A DNA stretch of 64,000 nt. It comes from Devosia litorisediminis (GTDB lineage: Bacteria > Pseudomonadota > Alphaproteobacteria > Rhizobiales > Devosiaceae). The DNA lies in contig NZ_JAGXTP010000001.1 in assembly GCF_018334155.1 (NCBI RefSeq), positions 2,232,001-2,296,000 on the forward strand, given 5' to 3'. Below the pieces are notes generated by a model that was not told where the DNA came from, did not search any database, and saw nothing but the letters and a program-made list of their open reading frames with translations. Below are positions 51,454 through 58,940 of the stretch, piece after piece. Each line of letters begins with the position of its first letter. Positions within the stretch are counted from its first letter, which is position 1. The position numbers and the translations under genes are program-made.

Positions 51454-51543
51454 CAATCACTGTCAATCATCAAACCGTCAAATTCGAAAATACGCGAACA
51501 TTTATGCTTGCTTGTGATTGTTTCTGATTGACGAGCGTGATTG
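51454..51543. promoter_or_regulatory. Array of TGATTG/CAATCA half-sites in the divergent rhaR-rhaD promoter region
   Basis: CAATCA occurs at 51454-51459 and 51464-51469; its complement TGATTG at 51515-51520, 51525-51530 and 51538-51543. The first four sites make two pairs, each with a 10-bp period, on opposite strands around an AT-rich centre. This is the expected layout for cooperative binding of the DeoR-type repressor RhaR over both promoters. Confidence 0.7.
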
Positions 51544-51597
51544 ATCATGGCTATGTCCGGCCAATCCTGATTACAGCCAATCTCTGGGAGGAGTCTC

Positions 51598-53697
51598 ATG
51601 TCCACCACCGCGCCAAAGCGCCTCGCCAATCTCTGGGATGATGCCAAGGCGGCCGCCATGAGCGAGCCCGAGCGTCTCGTCTACCGCTCCAACCTGCTGG
51701 GCAGCGACAAGCGTGTGACCAATTATGGTGGTGGCAACACCTCCTCCAAGATCTTCCAGAAAGACCCGCTGAGCGGCGAAGAAGTCGAAGTGCTCTGGGT
51801 CAAGGGCTCGGGTGGCGACAGCGCCTCAATCAAGCTCGACGGGTTCTCGACCCTCTATATGGACAAGCTGCGCGCGCTGAAGGGTCTGTATCGCGGCGTT
51901 GAATTCGAAGACGAGATGGTGGGCTATTTGCCCCACGCAACGTTCAATCTGAACCCGCGCGCGGCCTCGATCGATACCCCGCTGCATGCCTATGTGAACC
52001 ACGCTTACGTGGACCACATGCATCCGGACGCGATCATCGCGATTGCTGCCTCCAAGAATTCCAGAGAATTGACCCAGCAGATCTTTGGCGACACCATTGG
52101 CTGGCTGCCCTGGAAGAAGCCCGGCTTCGAGCTGGGCCTGTGGCTGGGCAAATATTGCGAGGAGAACCCCAATTCCAAGGGCGTGATCCTGGAGAGCCAC
52201 GGCCTGTTCACCTGGGGCGACACGCCCAAGGAATGCTACGAAACCACGCTTCTGATTATCAATCAGGCCATTGAGTGGTTCGAGACCCAGACCGAAGGCA
52301 AGACCATTTTTGGTGGTGAAGCCGTCAAGTCGCTGGACGCCGATGCGCGCCGCGCCATTGCCGCCAAGCTGATGCCGAAAATTCGTGGCCTGATCTCGGA
52401 AGACAGCCATAAGCTGGGCCATTTCGATGACAGCCCGGCTGTGCTCGAATTCGTCAATTCCAACAATCTGCGACCGCTGGCCGCGCTGGGCACATCCTGC
52501 CCTGACCACTTCCTGCGCACCAAGATTCGGCCGCTGGTGATCGAGTTTGATCCCGCCAATCCCGATGTCGACGCCGTGGTTGCCAAGATCCCCGAGGACA
52601 TCGCCGCCTATCGCGTCGACTACCAAGCCTATTACGACCGCTGCAAGCACGACAATTCACCAGCCGTGCGCGATCCGAACGCTGTCGTTTACCTGATGCC
52701 GGGCGTGGGCATGTTCACCTTTGCCAAGGACAAGGCGACCGCCCGCATTTCGGGTGAGTTCTACGTCAACGCCATCAATGTGATGCGCGGCGCCTCGACG
52801 GTGTCGACCTATGTCGGCCTGCCTGAGCAGGAAGCCTTCGACATCGAATACTGGCTGCTTGAAGAGGCCAAGCTGGCCCGTATGCCCAAGCCAAAGTCGC
52901 TGGCCGGCAAGATTGCCGTGGTGACCGGTGGTGCCGGCGGTATCGGCAAGGCCACTGCCGTGCGTCTGCTGCGTGAAGGCGCCTGCGTGGTGCTGGCCGA
53001 TATCGATGAGACCGCGCTGGTAAATGCCACCGAGGAACTCACGGGTGTGTTCGGCAAGGACGTCGTTCGCCCGGTCAATATCAACGTAACGCGCGAAGAG
53101 CAGGTCATTGCCGGCTTCGCCAATGCGGTGGTCGAATTCGGCGGTCTGGACATTCTGGTGTCCAATGCGGGTCTGGCCTCTTCTGCGCCAATCGAAGAGA
53201 CCACGCTTGAGCTTTGGAACAAGAACATGGACATCCTGTCCACGGGCTATTTCCTGGTTTCCCGCGAAGCGTTCCGCCTGTTCCGCGCCCAGAAGATCGG
53301 CGGCAATGTGGTGTTTGTGGCCTCCAAGAACGGTCTCGCCGCCTCGCCCAACGCCTCGGCCTATTGCACCGCCAAGGCTGCTGAAATCCATCTGGCCCGT
53401 TGCCTGGCGCTGGAAGGCGCTGGCGAGCAGATCCGCGTCAACGTGGTCAATCCCGACGCCGTGCTGCGCGGCTCGAAAATCTGGGCCGGCGAATGGCTTG
53501 AACAGCGCGCATCGACCTACAAGACTGACAAGGATGGTCTCGAGGAAATGTATCGCGAGCGTTCCATGCTCAAGCGTTCGGTGTTCCCCGAGGATATCGC
53601 TGAAGCGATCTATTTCTTTGCTTCGGATGCCTCGGCCAAGTCGACCGGCAACATCATCAATGTGGACGCAGGCAACGCCCAGTCGTTCACACGATAA
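51598..53697 (+). CDS. rhaD: Bifunctional rhamnulose-1-phosphate aldolase / short-chain dehydrogenase RhaD
   Basis: 699 residues from ATG 51598 (GGGAGGAG upstream). Residues ~20-420 form a class II aldolase domain with zinc ligands in HAYVNHAYVDHMHPDA and a catalytic Glu nearby; it cleaves rhamnulose-1-phosphate to dihydroxyacetone phosphate and L-lactaldehyde. Residues ~435-699 form an SDR domain (VVTGGAGGIGKATAV; YCTAKAAEIHLA) that handles the lactaldehyde with NAD+. The gene has its own plus-strand promoter region divergent from rhaR. Confidence 0.94.
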   Translation: MSTTAPKRLANLWDDAKAAAMSEPERLVYRSNLLGSDKRVTNYGGGNTSSKIFQKDPLSGEEVEVLWVKGSGGDSASIKLDGFSTLYMDKLRALKGLYRGVEFEDEMVGYLPHATFNLNPRAASIDTPLHAYVNHAYVDHMHPDAIIAIAASKNSRELTQQIFGDTIGWLPWKKPGFELGLWLGKYCEENPNSKGVILESHGLFTWGDTPKECYETTLLIINQAIEWFETQTEGKTIFGGEAVKSLDADARRAIAAKLMPKIRGLISEDSHKLGHFDDSPAVLEFVNSNNLRPLAALGTSCPDHFLRTKIRPLVIEFDPANPDVDAVVAKIPEDIAAYRVDYQAYYDRCKHDNSPAVRDPNAVVYLMPGVGMFTFAKDKATARISGEFYVNAINVMRGASTVSTYVGLPEQEAFDIEYWLLEEAKLARMPKPKSLAGKIAVVTGGAGGIGKATAVRLLREGACVVLADIDETALVNATEELTGVFGKDVVRPVNINVTREEQVIAGFANAVVEFGGLDILVSNAGLASSAPIEETTLELWNKNMDILSTGYFLVSREAFRLFRAQKIGGNVVFVASKNGLAASPNASAYCTAKAAEIHLARCLALEGAGEQIRVNVVNPDAVLRGSKIWAGEWLEQRASTYKTDKDGLEEMYRERSMLKRSVFPEDIAEAIYFFASDASAKSTGNIINVDAGNAQSFTR

Positions 53698-53713
53698 GTA
53701 CATCGGCTAGTTG

Positions 53714-53763
53714 CCCCCCACCCTCATTCCCTCCCCACAAGGGGGAGGGATCGAGGGTGGGGG
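53714..53763. repeat. Single complete copy of the GC-rich palindromic repeat
   Basis: CCCCCACCCTC (53714-53724) and GAGGGTGGGGG (53753-53763) flank CCCTCCCC-ACA-AGGGGGAGGG, giving a nearly perfect 50-bp palindrome between rhaD and rhaI. It is the most symmetric copy in the window. Confidence 0.88.
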
Positions 53764-53796
53764 TTGAGAGCCACGATTTTGGGGAGGAGCCCTAAC

Positions 53797-55086
53797 ATGA
53801 CCGATACCATTATCGATCCAACCGTCGTCGAAGCCGAGAACGCCCGCCGTCTGGCTGATCTCAATGTCGATTATGACACGCTGGGCGAACGGCTCGACCG
53901 TCGCGGCATTGCCATCGACACCATCAAGGCCAAGGTTGCCGGCTTTAACGTGGCCGTCCCTTCATGGGGTGTGGGCACGGGCGGCACCCGCTTTGCCCGC
54001 TTCCCGGGTCTGGGCGAGCCACGCGATATCTTCGACAAGATCGACGACTGCGCCGTCATCGCGCAGCTGACGCAGGCCACCAATACCGTTTCGCTGCATA
54101 TTCCGTGGGACAAGGCCGACGCCAACCGCCTCAAGCAGGCCGCATCGCGTTTTGGTCTGGGATTTGATGCGATGAATTCCAACACCTTCGCCGATGCCAA
54201 GGGCCAGTTGCAGAGCTACAAGTTCGGCTCGCTCAGCCATGCTGACAAGGGCACGCGCCAGCAGGCCATCGAACACAATCTGGAATGCATCGAGATCGGC
54301 AAGACGCTGGGCTCAAAGGCGCTCACCGTATGGATCGGTGACGGCTCGAACTTCCCCGGCCAGGTCAATTTCGCCGATCAGTTCGCCCACTATCTGGATT
54401 CGATGAAGGCCATCTATCCAGGCCTGCCCGATGACTGGCGCATCTATACCGAACACAAGATGTATGAGCCGGCCTTCTATTCCACGGTCGTGCAGGATTG
54501 GGGCACCAATTACCTGATCGCCAAGGAGCTGGGCGACAAGGCCTATTGCCTGGTCGATCTGGGCCACCACGCGCCCAACGTCAATATCGAGATGATCGTG
54601 TCCCGGCTGGCCCAGTTCGGCAAGCTGGGTGGCTTCCACTTCAACGATTCCAAATATGGCGACGATGATCTGGACGCCGGCTCGATCGATCCGTATCGCC
54701 TGTTCCTGGTGTTCAACGAGCTGGTCGATATTGAAGGCAAGGATGCCAACTTCCATCCGGCCCACATGCTGGATCAGTCGCACAATGTCACCGACCCGAT
54801 TGAGTCGCTGATGCTGTCGGCCGCCGATGTGCAGCGCGCCTATGCGCAGGCGCTGCTGGTGGATCGCAAGACGCTGGCCGCAGCCCAGAGTGGCAATGAC
54901 GCGCTGGTGGCAACGGAAGCCCTGCGCCAGGCCTATCGCACCGATGTCGAGCCGATCCTGGCCATGGCTCGGCTGGAAAATGGCGGCGCCATTGACCTGC
55001 TGGGCACCTACCGCGCCTCGGGCTATCGCGCCAAGGTTTCCGAGGTCCGCCCGGCCATCGAAGCGGGCTCAAGCGGCATTGTTTGA
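53797..55086 (+). CDS. rhaI: L-rhamnose isomerase, rhizobial type
   Basis: 429 residues from ATG 53797 (GGGGAGGAG upstream). It isomerises L-rhamnose to L-rhamnulose. It belongs to the Rhizobium-type rhamnose isomerase family, distinct from E. coli RhaA. Metal-site regions include YTEHKMYEPAFYST, LVDLGHHAPNVNIEMIVS and FHFNDSKYGDDDLDAGSIDP. A 99-bp gap holding a palindromic repeat separates it from rhaD; a strong terminator follows. Confidence 0.94.
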   Translation: MTDTIIDPTVVEAENARRLADLNVDYDTLGERLDRRGIAIDTIKAKVAGFNVAVPSWGVGTGGTRFARFPGLGEPRDIFDKIDDCAVIAQLTQATNTVSLHIPWDKADANRLKQAASRFGLGFDAMNSNTFADAKGQLQSYKFGSLSHADKGTRQQAIEHNLECIEIGKTLGSKALTVWIGDGSNFPGQVNFADQFAHYLDSMKAIYPGLPDDWRIYTEHKMYEPAFYSTVVQDWGTNYLIAKELGDKAYCLVDLGHHAPNVNIEMIVSRLAQFGKLGGFHFNDSKYGDDDLDAGSIDPYRLFLVFNELVDIEGKDANFHPAHMLDQSHNVTDPIESLMLSAADVQRAYAQALLVDRKTLAAAQSGNDALVATEALRQAYRTDVEPILAMARLENGGAIDLLGTYRASGYRAKVSEVRPAIEAGSSGIV

Positions 55087-55120
55087 CGCTTCTTTCCTTC
55101 TCCTGATGAAGACCAACTGG

Positions 55121-55146
55121 CCCGGCGCGCAAGCGCCGGGTTTTTT
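55121..55146 (+). terminator. Rho-independent terminator of rhaDI
   Basis: CCCGGCGC (55121-55128), loop GCAA, GCGCCGGG (55133-55140), then six Ts (55141-55146), 35 bp after the rhaI stop. Confidence 0.92.
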
Positions 55147-55164
55147 CATGGCTTCTGCCTTCCC

Positions 55165-55295
55165 ACCGGATTCACCCTCCCTTGTGGGAGGGAAGCGAGA
55201 CAGGACTTGGATCTTCGCAAATTCCGTGACCGGGACCGGCAAGCGCTGTACTTGCGGCGTCACCCCTCCGGGCCTCCCCATCAAGGGGGAGGTGT
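55165..55295. repeat. Degenerate pair of the GC-rich palindromic repeat
   Basis: CACCCTCCCTTGTGGGAGGG around 55167-55190 and CCTCCCCATCAAGGGGGAGG around 55274-55293 are diverged, inverted-type copies of the element found at 37264, 38785 and 53714. They occupy the non-coding stretch between rhaI and the convergent mmsA gene. Confidence 0.65.
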
Positions 55296-55341
55296 GGCGC
55301 AGAGCAAGCGGCATGGTGTGCCAAAGGAGTAGACGTCAGGC

Positions 55342-56838
55342 TCACTTCATCGTTGGCATCTGGAACTCGGCACCGTCCTTGATGCCCGAGGGCCAGCGGG
55401 CCGTTACGGTCTTGGTCTGGGTCCAGAACTTGATGGCGTCAGTGCCGTGCTGGTTGAGATCGCCAAAGGCGCTGGCCTTCCAGCCGCCAAAGCTGTGATA
55501 GGCGAGTGGCACCGGCACAGGGACATTGATACCCACCATGCCGACATTGACCCGGGCGGCAAAGTCGCGCGCGGCGTCACCATCGCGGGTGAAGATCGCG
55601 GTGCCATTGCCATAGGGGTTGTCCATGGTCAGTTTGAGCGCGTCCTCATAGGTCTTTGATCGCACCACCGAGAGCACAGGCCCAAAGATCTCTTCCTTGT
55701 AGATATCCATCTCGGCCGTGACATTGTCGAACAGCGATGGTCCGACGAAATAGCCATTCTCGTAGCCCTGCAGCGTGAAGCCACGGCCATCGACGGCCAG
55801 GGTCGCGCCCTGGGCAATGCCGCTCTCGACCAGCGCTGCGATGCGGTCCTTGGAGGCCTGGGTGATGACCGGGCCCATTTCGCTGGCCGGATCGGTGGCG
55901 GGACCAACCTTGAGCTTGTCGAGGCGCGGCTTGAGTGCGGCGATGATCTTGTCAGCAGTTTCGTCACCCACCGGCACGGCCACCGAGACGGCCATGCAGC
56001 GCTCGCCGGCCGATCCATAGCCAGCACCCATCAGCGCATCGGCTGCCTTTTCCATATCGGCGTCGGGCATGATGATCATGTGGTTCTTGGCGCCACCAAA
56101 AGCCTGCACGCGCTTGCCTTCAGCGGCCGCTGTCGCGTAGACGTAGCGGGCGATCGGGGTCGAGCCGACAAAGCTGACGGCACCAATCTGGTCATGATGC
56201 AGGATGCCGTCGACGACCGCCTTGCCGCCATGCACGACATTGAGAATGCCCTTGGGCAGCCCTGCTTCAATGGCCAGCTGCGCCAGCTTGACCGGCACGG
56301 ATGGATCACGCTCGGATGGTTTTAGGATGAAGGCATTACCCGCAGCGATGGCGGGCGAGAGCATCCAGAGCGGGATCATGGCCGGGAAGTTGAACGGGGT
56401 GATGCCCGCGCCAATACCGACCGGCTGGCGCATGGAATACATGTCGATTCCCGGCCCGGCCCCATCGGTAAATTCGCCCTTGAGCAAATGCGGGGCACCG
56501 GCGACAAACTCGGACACTTCCATGCCGCGCTGAATGTCGCCCTTGGCGTCCTCGACGGTCTTGCCATGCTCGAGGCTGAGCAGTTCGGCCAGTTCCTGCA
56601 TGTCGCGATTGATCAGCGCCACGAAGTTGAAGAACATCCGGGCCCGACGCTGCGGGTTGGTCGCGGCCCATTTGGGCTGAGCCTGCGCGGCCGATGCCAC
56701 GGCAGCGTCCAGATCAGCCTGGGTCGCCAGCGCTACGCGGGCCTGAACTTCACCTGTCGCGGGGTTGAACACGTCCTGATATTCGGCGCTGTTGCCGGTG
56801 GTTTCGACGCCGTCGATGAAATGGCCAATGGTGCGCAT
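55342..56838 (-). CDS. mmsA: CoA-acylating methylmalonate-semialdehyde dehydrogenase
   Basis: 498 residues. It oxidises (methyl)malonate semialdehyde to propionyl- or acetyl-CoA in valine, inositol or pyrimidine catabolism. Aldehyde dehydrogenase fold with the MmsA-specific MRQPVGIGAGITPFNFPAMI, catalytic Cys in AGERCMAVS and FGGWKASAFGDLNQHG at the C-terminus. AGGGAGACCGAC precedes the ATG. No other valine or inositol genes are near. A LysR gene diverges from it and is the likely regulator. Confidence 0.94.
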   Translation of the reverse strand: MRTIGHFIDGVETTGNSAEYQDVFNPATGEVQARVALATQADLDAAVASAAQAQPKWAATNPQRRARMFFNFVALINRDMQELAELLSLEHGKTVEDAKGDIQRGMEVSEFVAGAPHLLKGEFTDGAGPGIDMYSMRQPVGIGAGITPFNFPAMIPLWMLSPAIAAGNAFILKPSERDPSVPVKLAQLAIEAGLPKGILNVVHGGKAVVDGILHHDQIGAVSFVGSTPIARYVYATAAAEGKRVQAFGGAKNHMIIMPDADMEKAADALMGAGYGSAGERCMAVSVAVPVGDETADKIIAALKPRLDKLKVGPATDPASEMGPVITQASKDRIAALVESGIAQGATLAVDGRGFTLQGYENGYFVGPSLFDNVTAEMDIYKEEIFGPVLSVVRSKTYEDALKLTMDNPYGNGTAIFTRDGDAARDFAARVNVGMVGINVPVPVPLAYHSFGGWKASAFGDLNQHGTDAIKFWTQTKTVTARWPSGIKDGAEFQMPTMK

Positions 56839-56878
56839 GTCGGTCTCCCTTGTTTGAACAAAGGTATGGCGCTACGTT

Positions 56879-56898
56879 TATCGCATCGCAACGCGATA
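56879..56898. promoter_or_regulatory. Inverted repeat in the mmsA-LysR divergent gap
   Basis: TATCGC (56879-56884) and GCGATA (56893-56898) with an 8-base spacer lie centrally in the 94-bp gap between the divergent mmsA and LysR genes, where a LysR box is expected. Confidence 0.5.
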
Positions 56899-56932
56899 GA
56901 TTTCGTATCTGTTGTGCAGAAAGTATAGCCCA

Positions 56933-57814
56933 ATGAACTGGGACGACGTTCGTATCTTCCTGGCGGTCGCCCGCAATGGCCAGATATTGGGGGCCGCGCG
57001 CAGCCTGGGGCTCAACCACGCCACCGTGGCGCGCCGCCTGACCGCGCTGGAACAGGCGCTGGGCAGCACTCTATTCACCCGCAAGACCAATGGCTCGGAA
57101 CTGTCCAGCGCCGGCGAAGGCTTTCTGCAGCATGCCGAGCGAATGGAAAGCGCCATGCTGGCGGCCAGCGAGTCGGCCGGTGCGGACAGTCTTATTGACG
57201 GGACAGTGCGCGTCGGCGCGCCCGACGGGTTCGGCGTGGCGTTCCTGGCGCCCCGACTGGGCGAACTCATCGAGCGGCACAAGGGCCTGCGGGTGGAACT
57301 GGTGCCGGTACCACGCGCCTTCTCGCTGTCGCGGCGCGAGGCCGATATTGCGGTGACCCTGGAGCGCCCACGCGAGGGGCGACTGGTGGCGCGCAAGCTG
57401 ACCGACTATCGGCTCGGGCTTTATGCCAGCCAGACCTATCTCGATCAGCAGGGCACACCGGCCGATCTGGCCGCCCTCGCCCAGCACCGGCTGGTTGGCT
57501 ATGTCGACGATCTGATCTTTACCGCCTCGCTCGACTACACCGCTGAATTTCTCAAGGGATGGGGGTCGACCCTGGCGATTTCGTCGGCCATGGGCCAGAC
57601 CGAGGCGGTGCGGGCTGGCGCGGGCATCGGCATTCTGCACGCCTTCATGGCGCAGCGCGACGCAAACCTTGTGCCCGTGCTGCCCGCCCACACCCTTACC
57701 CGCAGTTATTGGACCGTAGTGCATGAGGATTTGCGGGCGATCCGTCGCGTTGCGCTGGTGGCCGAGTTTCTTGCCGAGATCGTCGCGCGGGACCGGGCTA
57801 TATTTGGCGCCTGA
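56933..57814 (+). CDS. LysR-family transcriptional regulator, divergent from mmsA
   Basis: 293 residues from ATG 56933. N-terminal winged HTH (DDVRIFLAVARNGQILGAAR; LNHATVARRLTALEQALG) and a LysR substrate-binding domain (GTVRVGAPDGFGVAFLAPRL). The position suggests control of mmsA and possibly itself; the inducer is unknown. An in-frame start 7 codons upstream (56912) is less likely. Confidence 0.9.
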   Translation: MNWDDVRIFLAVARNGQILGAARSLGLNHATVARRLTALEQALGSTLFTRKTNGSELSSAGEGFLQHAERMESAMLAASESAGADSLIDGTVRVGAPDGFGVAFLAPRLGELIERHKGLRVELVPVPRAFSLSRREADIAVTLERPREGRLVARKLTDYRLGLYASQTYLDQQGTPADLAALAQHRLVGYVDDLIFTASLDYTAEFLKGWGSTLAISSAMGQTEAVRAGAGIGILHAFMAQRDANLVPVLPAHTLTRSYWTVVHEDLRAIRRVALVAEFLAEIVARDRAIFGA

Positions 57815-57855
57815 GAGGGGCTTGCCCGGCGCTATGGCTGCGCTAAAACAGGGCC

Positions 57856-58329
57856 ATGTCCAAGACCACACCTGCCACACTGGCGCTGATCAAAGCCAAT
57901 GTCGCCTTCGACACGGCGACCTATGATTATGATCCCGATGCGGACCGCGTTGGTTTGCAGGCCGCTGAGGCCATGGGGGTCTCGGCATCCATCGTGCTCA
58001 AGACGCTGATGGCCGAGGTGGATGGCAAGCCGGTCTGCGTGGTGGTGCCCTCGGATGCCGAGGTGAATATGAAAAAGCTTGCCGCAGCTTTTGGTGGCAA
58101 GTCGGCGCATATGATGAAGCCGGCCGACGCCGAGCGGCTGACCGGCTATAAGGTGGGCGGGATCAGCCCGTTCGGGCAGAAGAAGCAGGTGCCCACGGCG
58201 GTCGAGGAACTGGCGACACTGGAAGATGCGATCTTCCTCAATGGCGGACAGCGCGGCCTGCAGATCCGCATGAAGCCTGATGACCTCGTGGCAGCACTGG
58301 GCGGCAAGGCCGTCGACCTGATCCGTTAG
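57856..58329 (+). CDS. ybaK: Cys-tRNA(Pro)/Cys-tRNA(Cys) deacylase YbaK
   Basis: 157 residues. YbaK hydrolyses mischarged Cys-tRNA(Pro), an editing step in translation. Characteristic sequence: SKTTPATLALIKANVAF at the start, IVLKTLMAEVDGKPVCVVVP with the conserved lysine, and KVGGISPFGQKKQVPTAVEE. A single gene, ending before a terminator it shares with the convergent DUF1127 gene. Confidence 0.94.
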   Translation: MSKTTPATLALIKANVAFDTATYDYDPDADRVGLQAAEAMGVSASIVLKTLMAEVDGKPVCVVVPSDAEVNMKKLAAAFGGKSAHMMKPADAERLTGYKVGGISPFGQKKQVPTAVEELATLEDAIFLNGGQRGLQIRMKPDDLVAALGGKAVDLIR

Positions 58330-58351
58330 AAACGGAACCCCAGACAGACAA

Positions 58352-58373
58352 AAGGCGCCCGATCGGACGCCTT
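58352..58373. terminator. Bidirectional terminator between ybaK and the DUF1127 gene
   Basis: AAGGCG (58352-58357) and CGCCTT (58368-58373) enclose a near-palindromic core (CCGATCGG). On the minus strand the hairpin is followed by TTTTGTCTG, a usable T tract for the DUF1127 gene; on the plus strand the tract is weak. Confidence 0.75.
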
Positions 58374-58402
58374 CATCTCAAGTCTAGTGTCGGCAGGCTC
58401 GA

Positions 58403-58549
58403 TTAACGAGCGTAGTTGCCGCGGGCGATGTTCTTGATGTCGCCGCGAGTGATGCCCAGATCGTTGAGCTGACGAGCGTCGAGTGCATTGAGCTCGCGCA
58501 TGGTGCGCTGGTACTGAGCAAACTGGTTGAGCTTCTGGCGGATGTTCAT
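58403..58549 (-). CDS. DUF1127 (YjiS-like) small protein
   Basis: 48 residues from ATG 58549 (MNIRQKLNQFAQYQRTMREL). Residues 17-45 form the DUF1127 motif, LNALDARQLNDLGITRGDI followed by an Ala-Arg-rich end (NIARGNYAR). In alphaproteobacteria small DUF1127 proteins of this size influence RNA turnover and phosphate or carbon metabolism; they are arginine-rich and abundant under stress. GGGGAACC precedes the start. The longer open frame from 58645 is unlikely. Confidence 0.9.
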   Translation of the reverse strand: MNIRQKLNQFAQYQRTMRELNALDARQLNDLGITRGDIKNIARGNYAR

Positions 58550-58734
58550 TTTCGGTTCCCCTTCGTTTCGATGACCAATATCTATACTCAGCCAGTCGTG
58601 ATTAGTAGGTGGACTTTGTGCACATCCGTTATGCACTGGATGCAAATTAAAGAGGCAGTTCGTTCATATTGGGTTTAGCTGCCCCGCCGAGTCTACCACG
58701 CCCGTTTCGGGCCAACCATTTGATATACATAAGC

Positions 58735-58761
58735 AAAATGGGCGCCACTGCAGCGACGCCC
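58735..58761 (-). terminator. Terminator of cydABX
   Basis: On the minus strand GGGCG-T-CGCT / AGTG-G-CGCCC (58740-58761) is followed by ATTTT (58735-58739). It lies 42 bp past the cydX stop. Confidence 0.7.
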
Positions 58762-58802
58762 GCCTTAAGCTTTGCTTAACCAGTTAATTGCCCGTTATGC
58801 AC

Positions 58803-58931
58803 TCATCGCTTGGTGGCGGAGCGGCTCTCCTGCGCATGACGGCGATCTTCGCGCATTTCGAACCACATTGCGTTGAGAATGGCGAAGCTGCAGGCCAGCC
58901 CGACGCCCAGAATCCACGAGAAATACCACAT
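58803..58931 (-). CDS. cydX: Cytochrome bd oxidase small subunit CydX
   Basis: 42 residues (start ATG 58931), too short for most gene callers. The sequence starts MWYFSWILGVGLACSFAILN and continues AMWFEMRED, matching the CydX single-helix subunit (MWYFxWILG...A...N..W.E), followed by a charged cytoplasmic tail. CydX stabilises the heme b595/d site of bd oxidase and is required for activity in E. coli and Brucella. It begins 9 bases after the cydB stop, in the expected position. Confidence 0.93.
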   Translation of the reverse strand: MWYFSWILGVGLACSFAILNAMWFEMREDRRHAQESRSATKR

Positions 58932-58940
58932 GTTCGTCTC

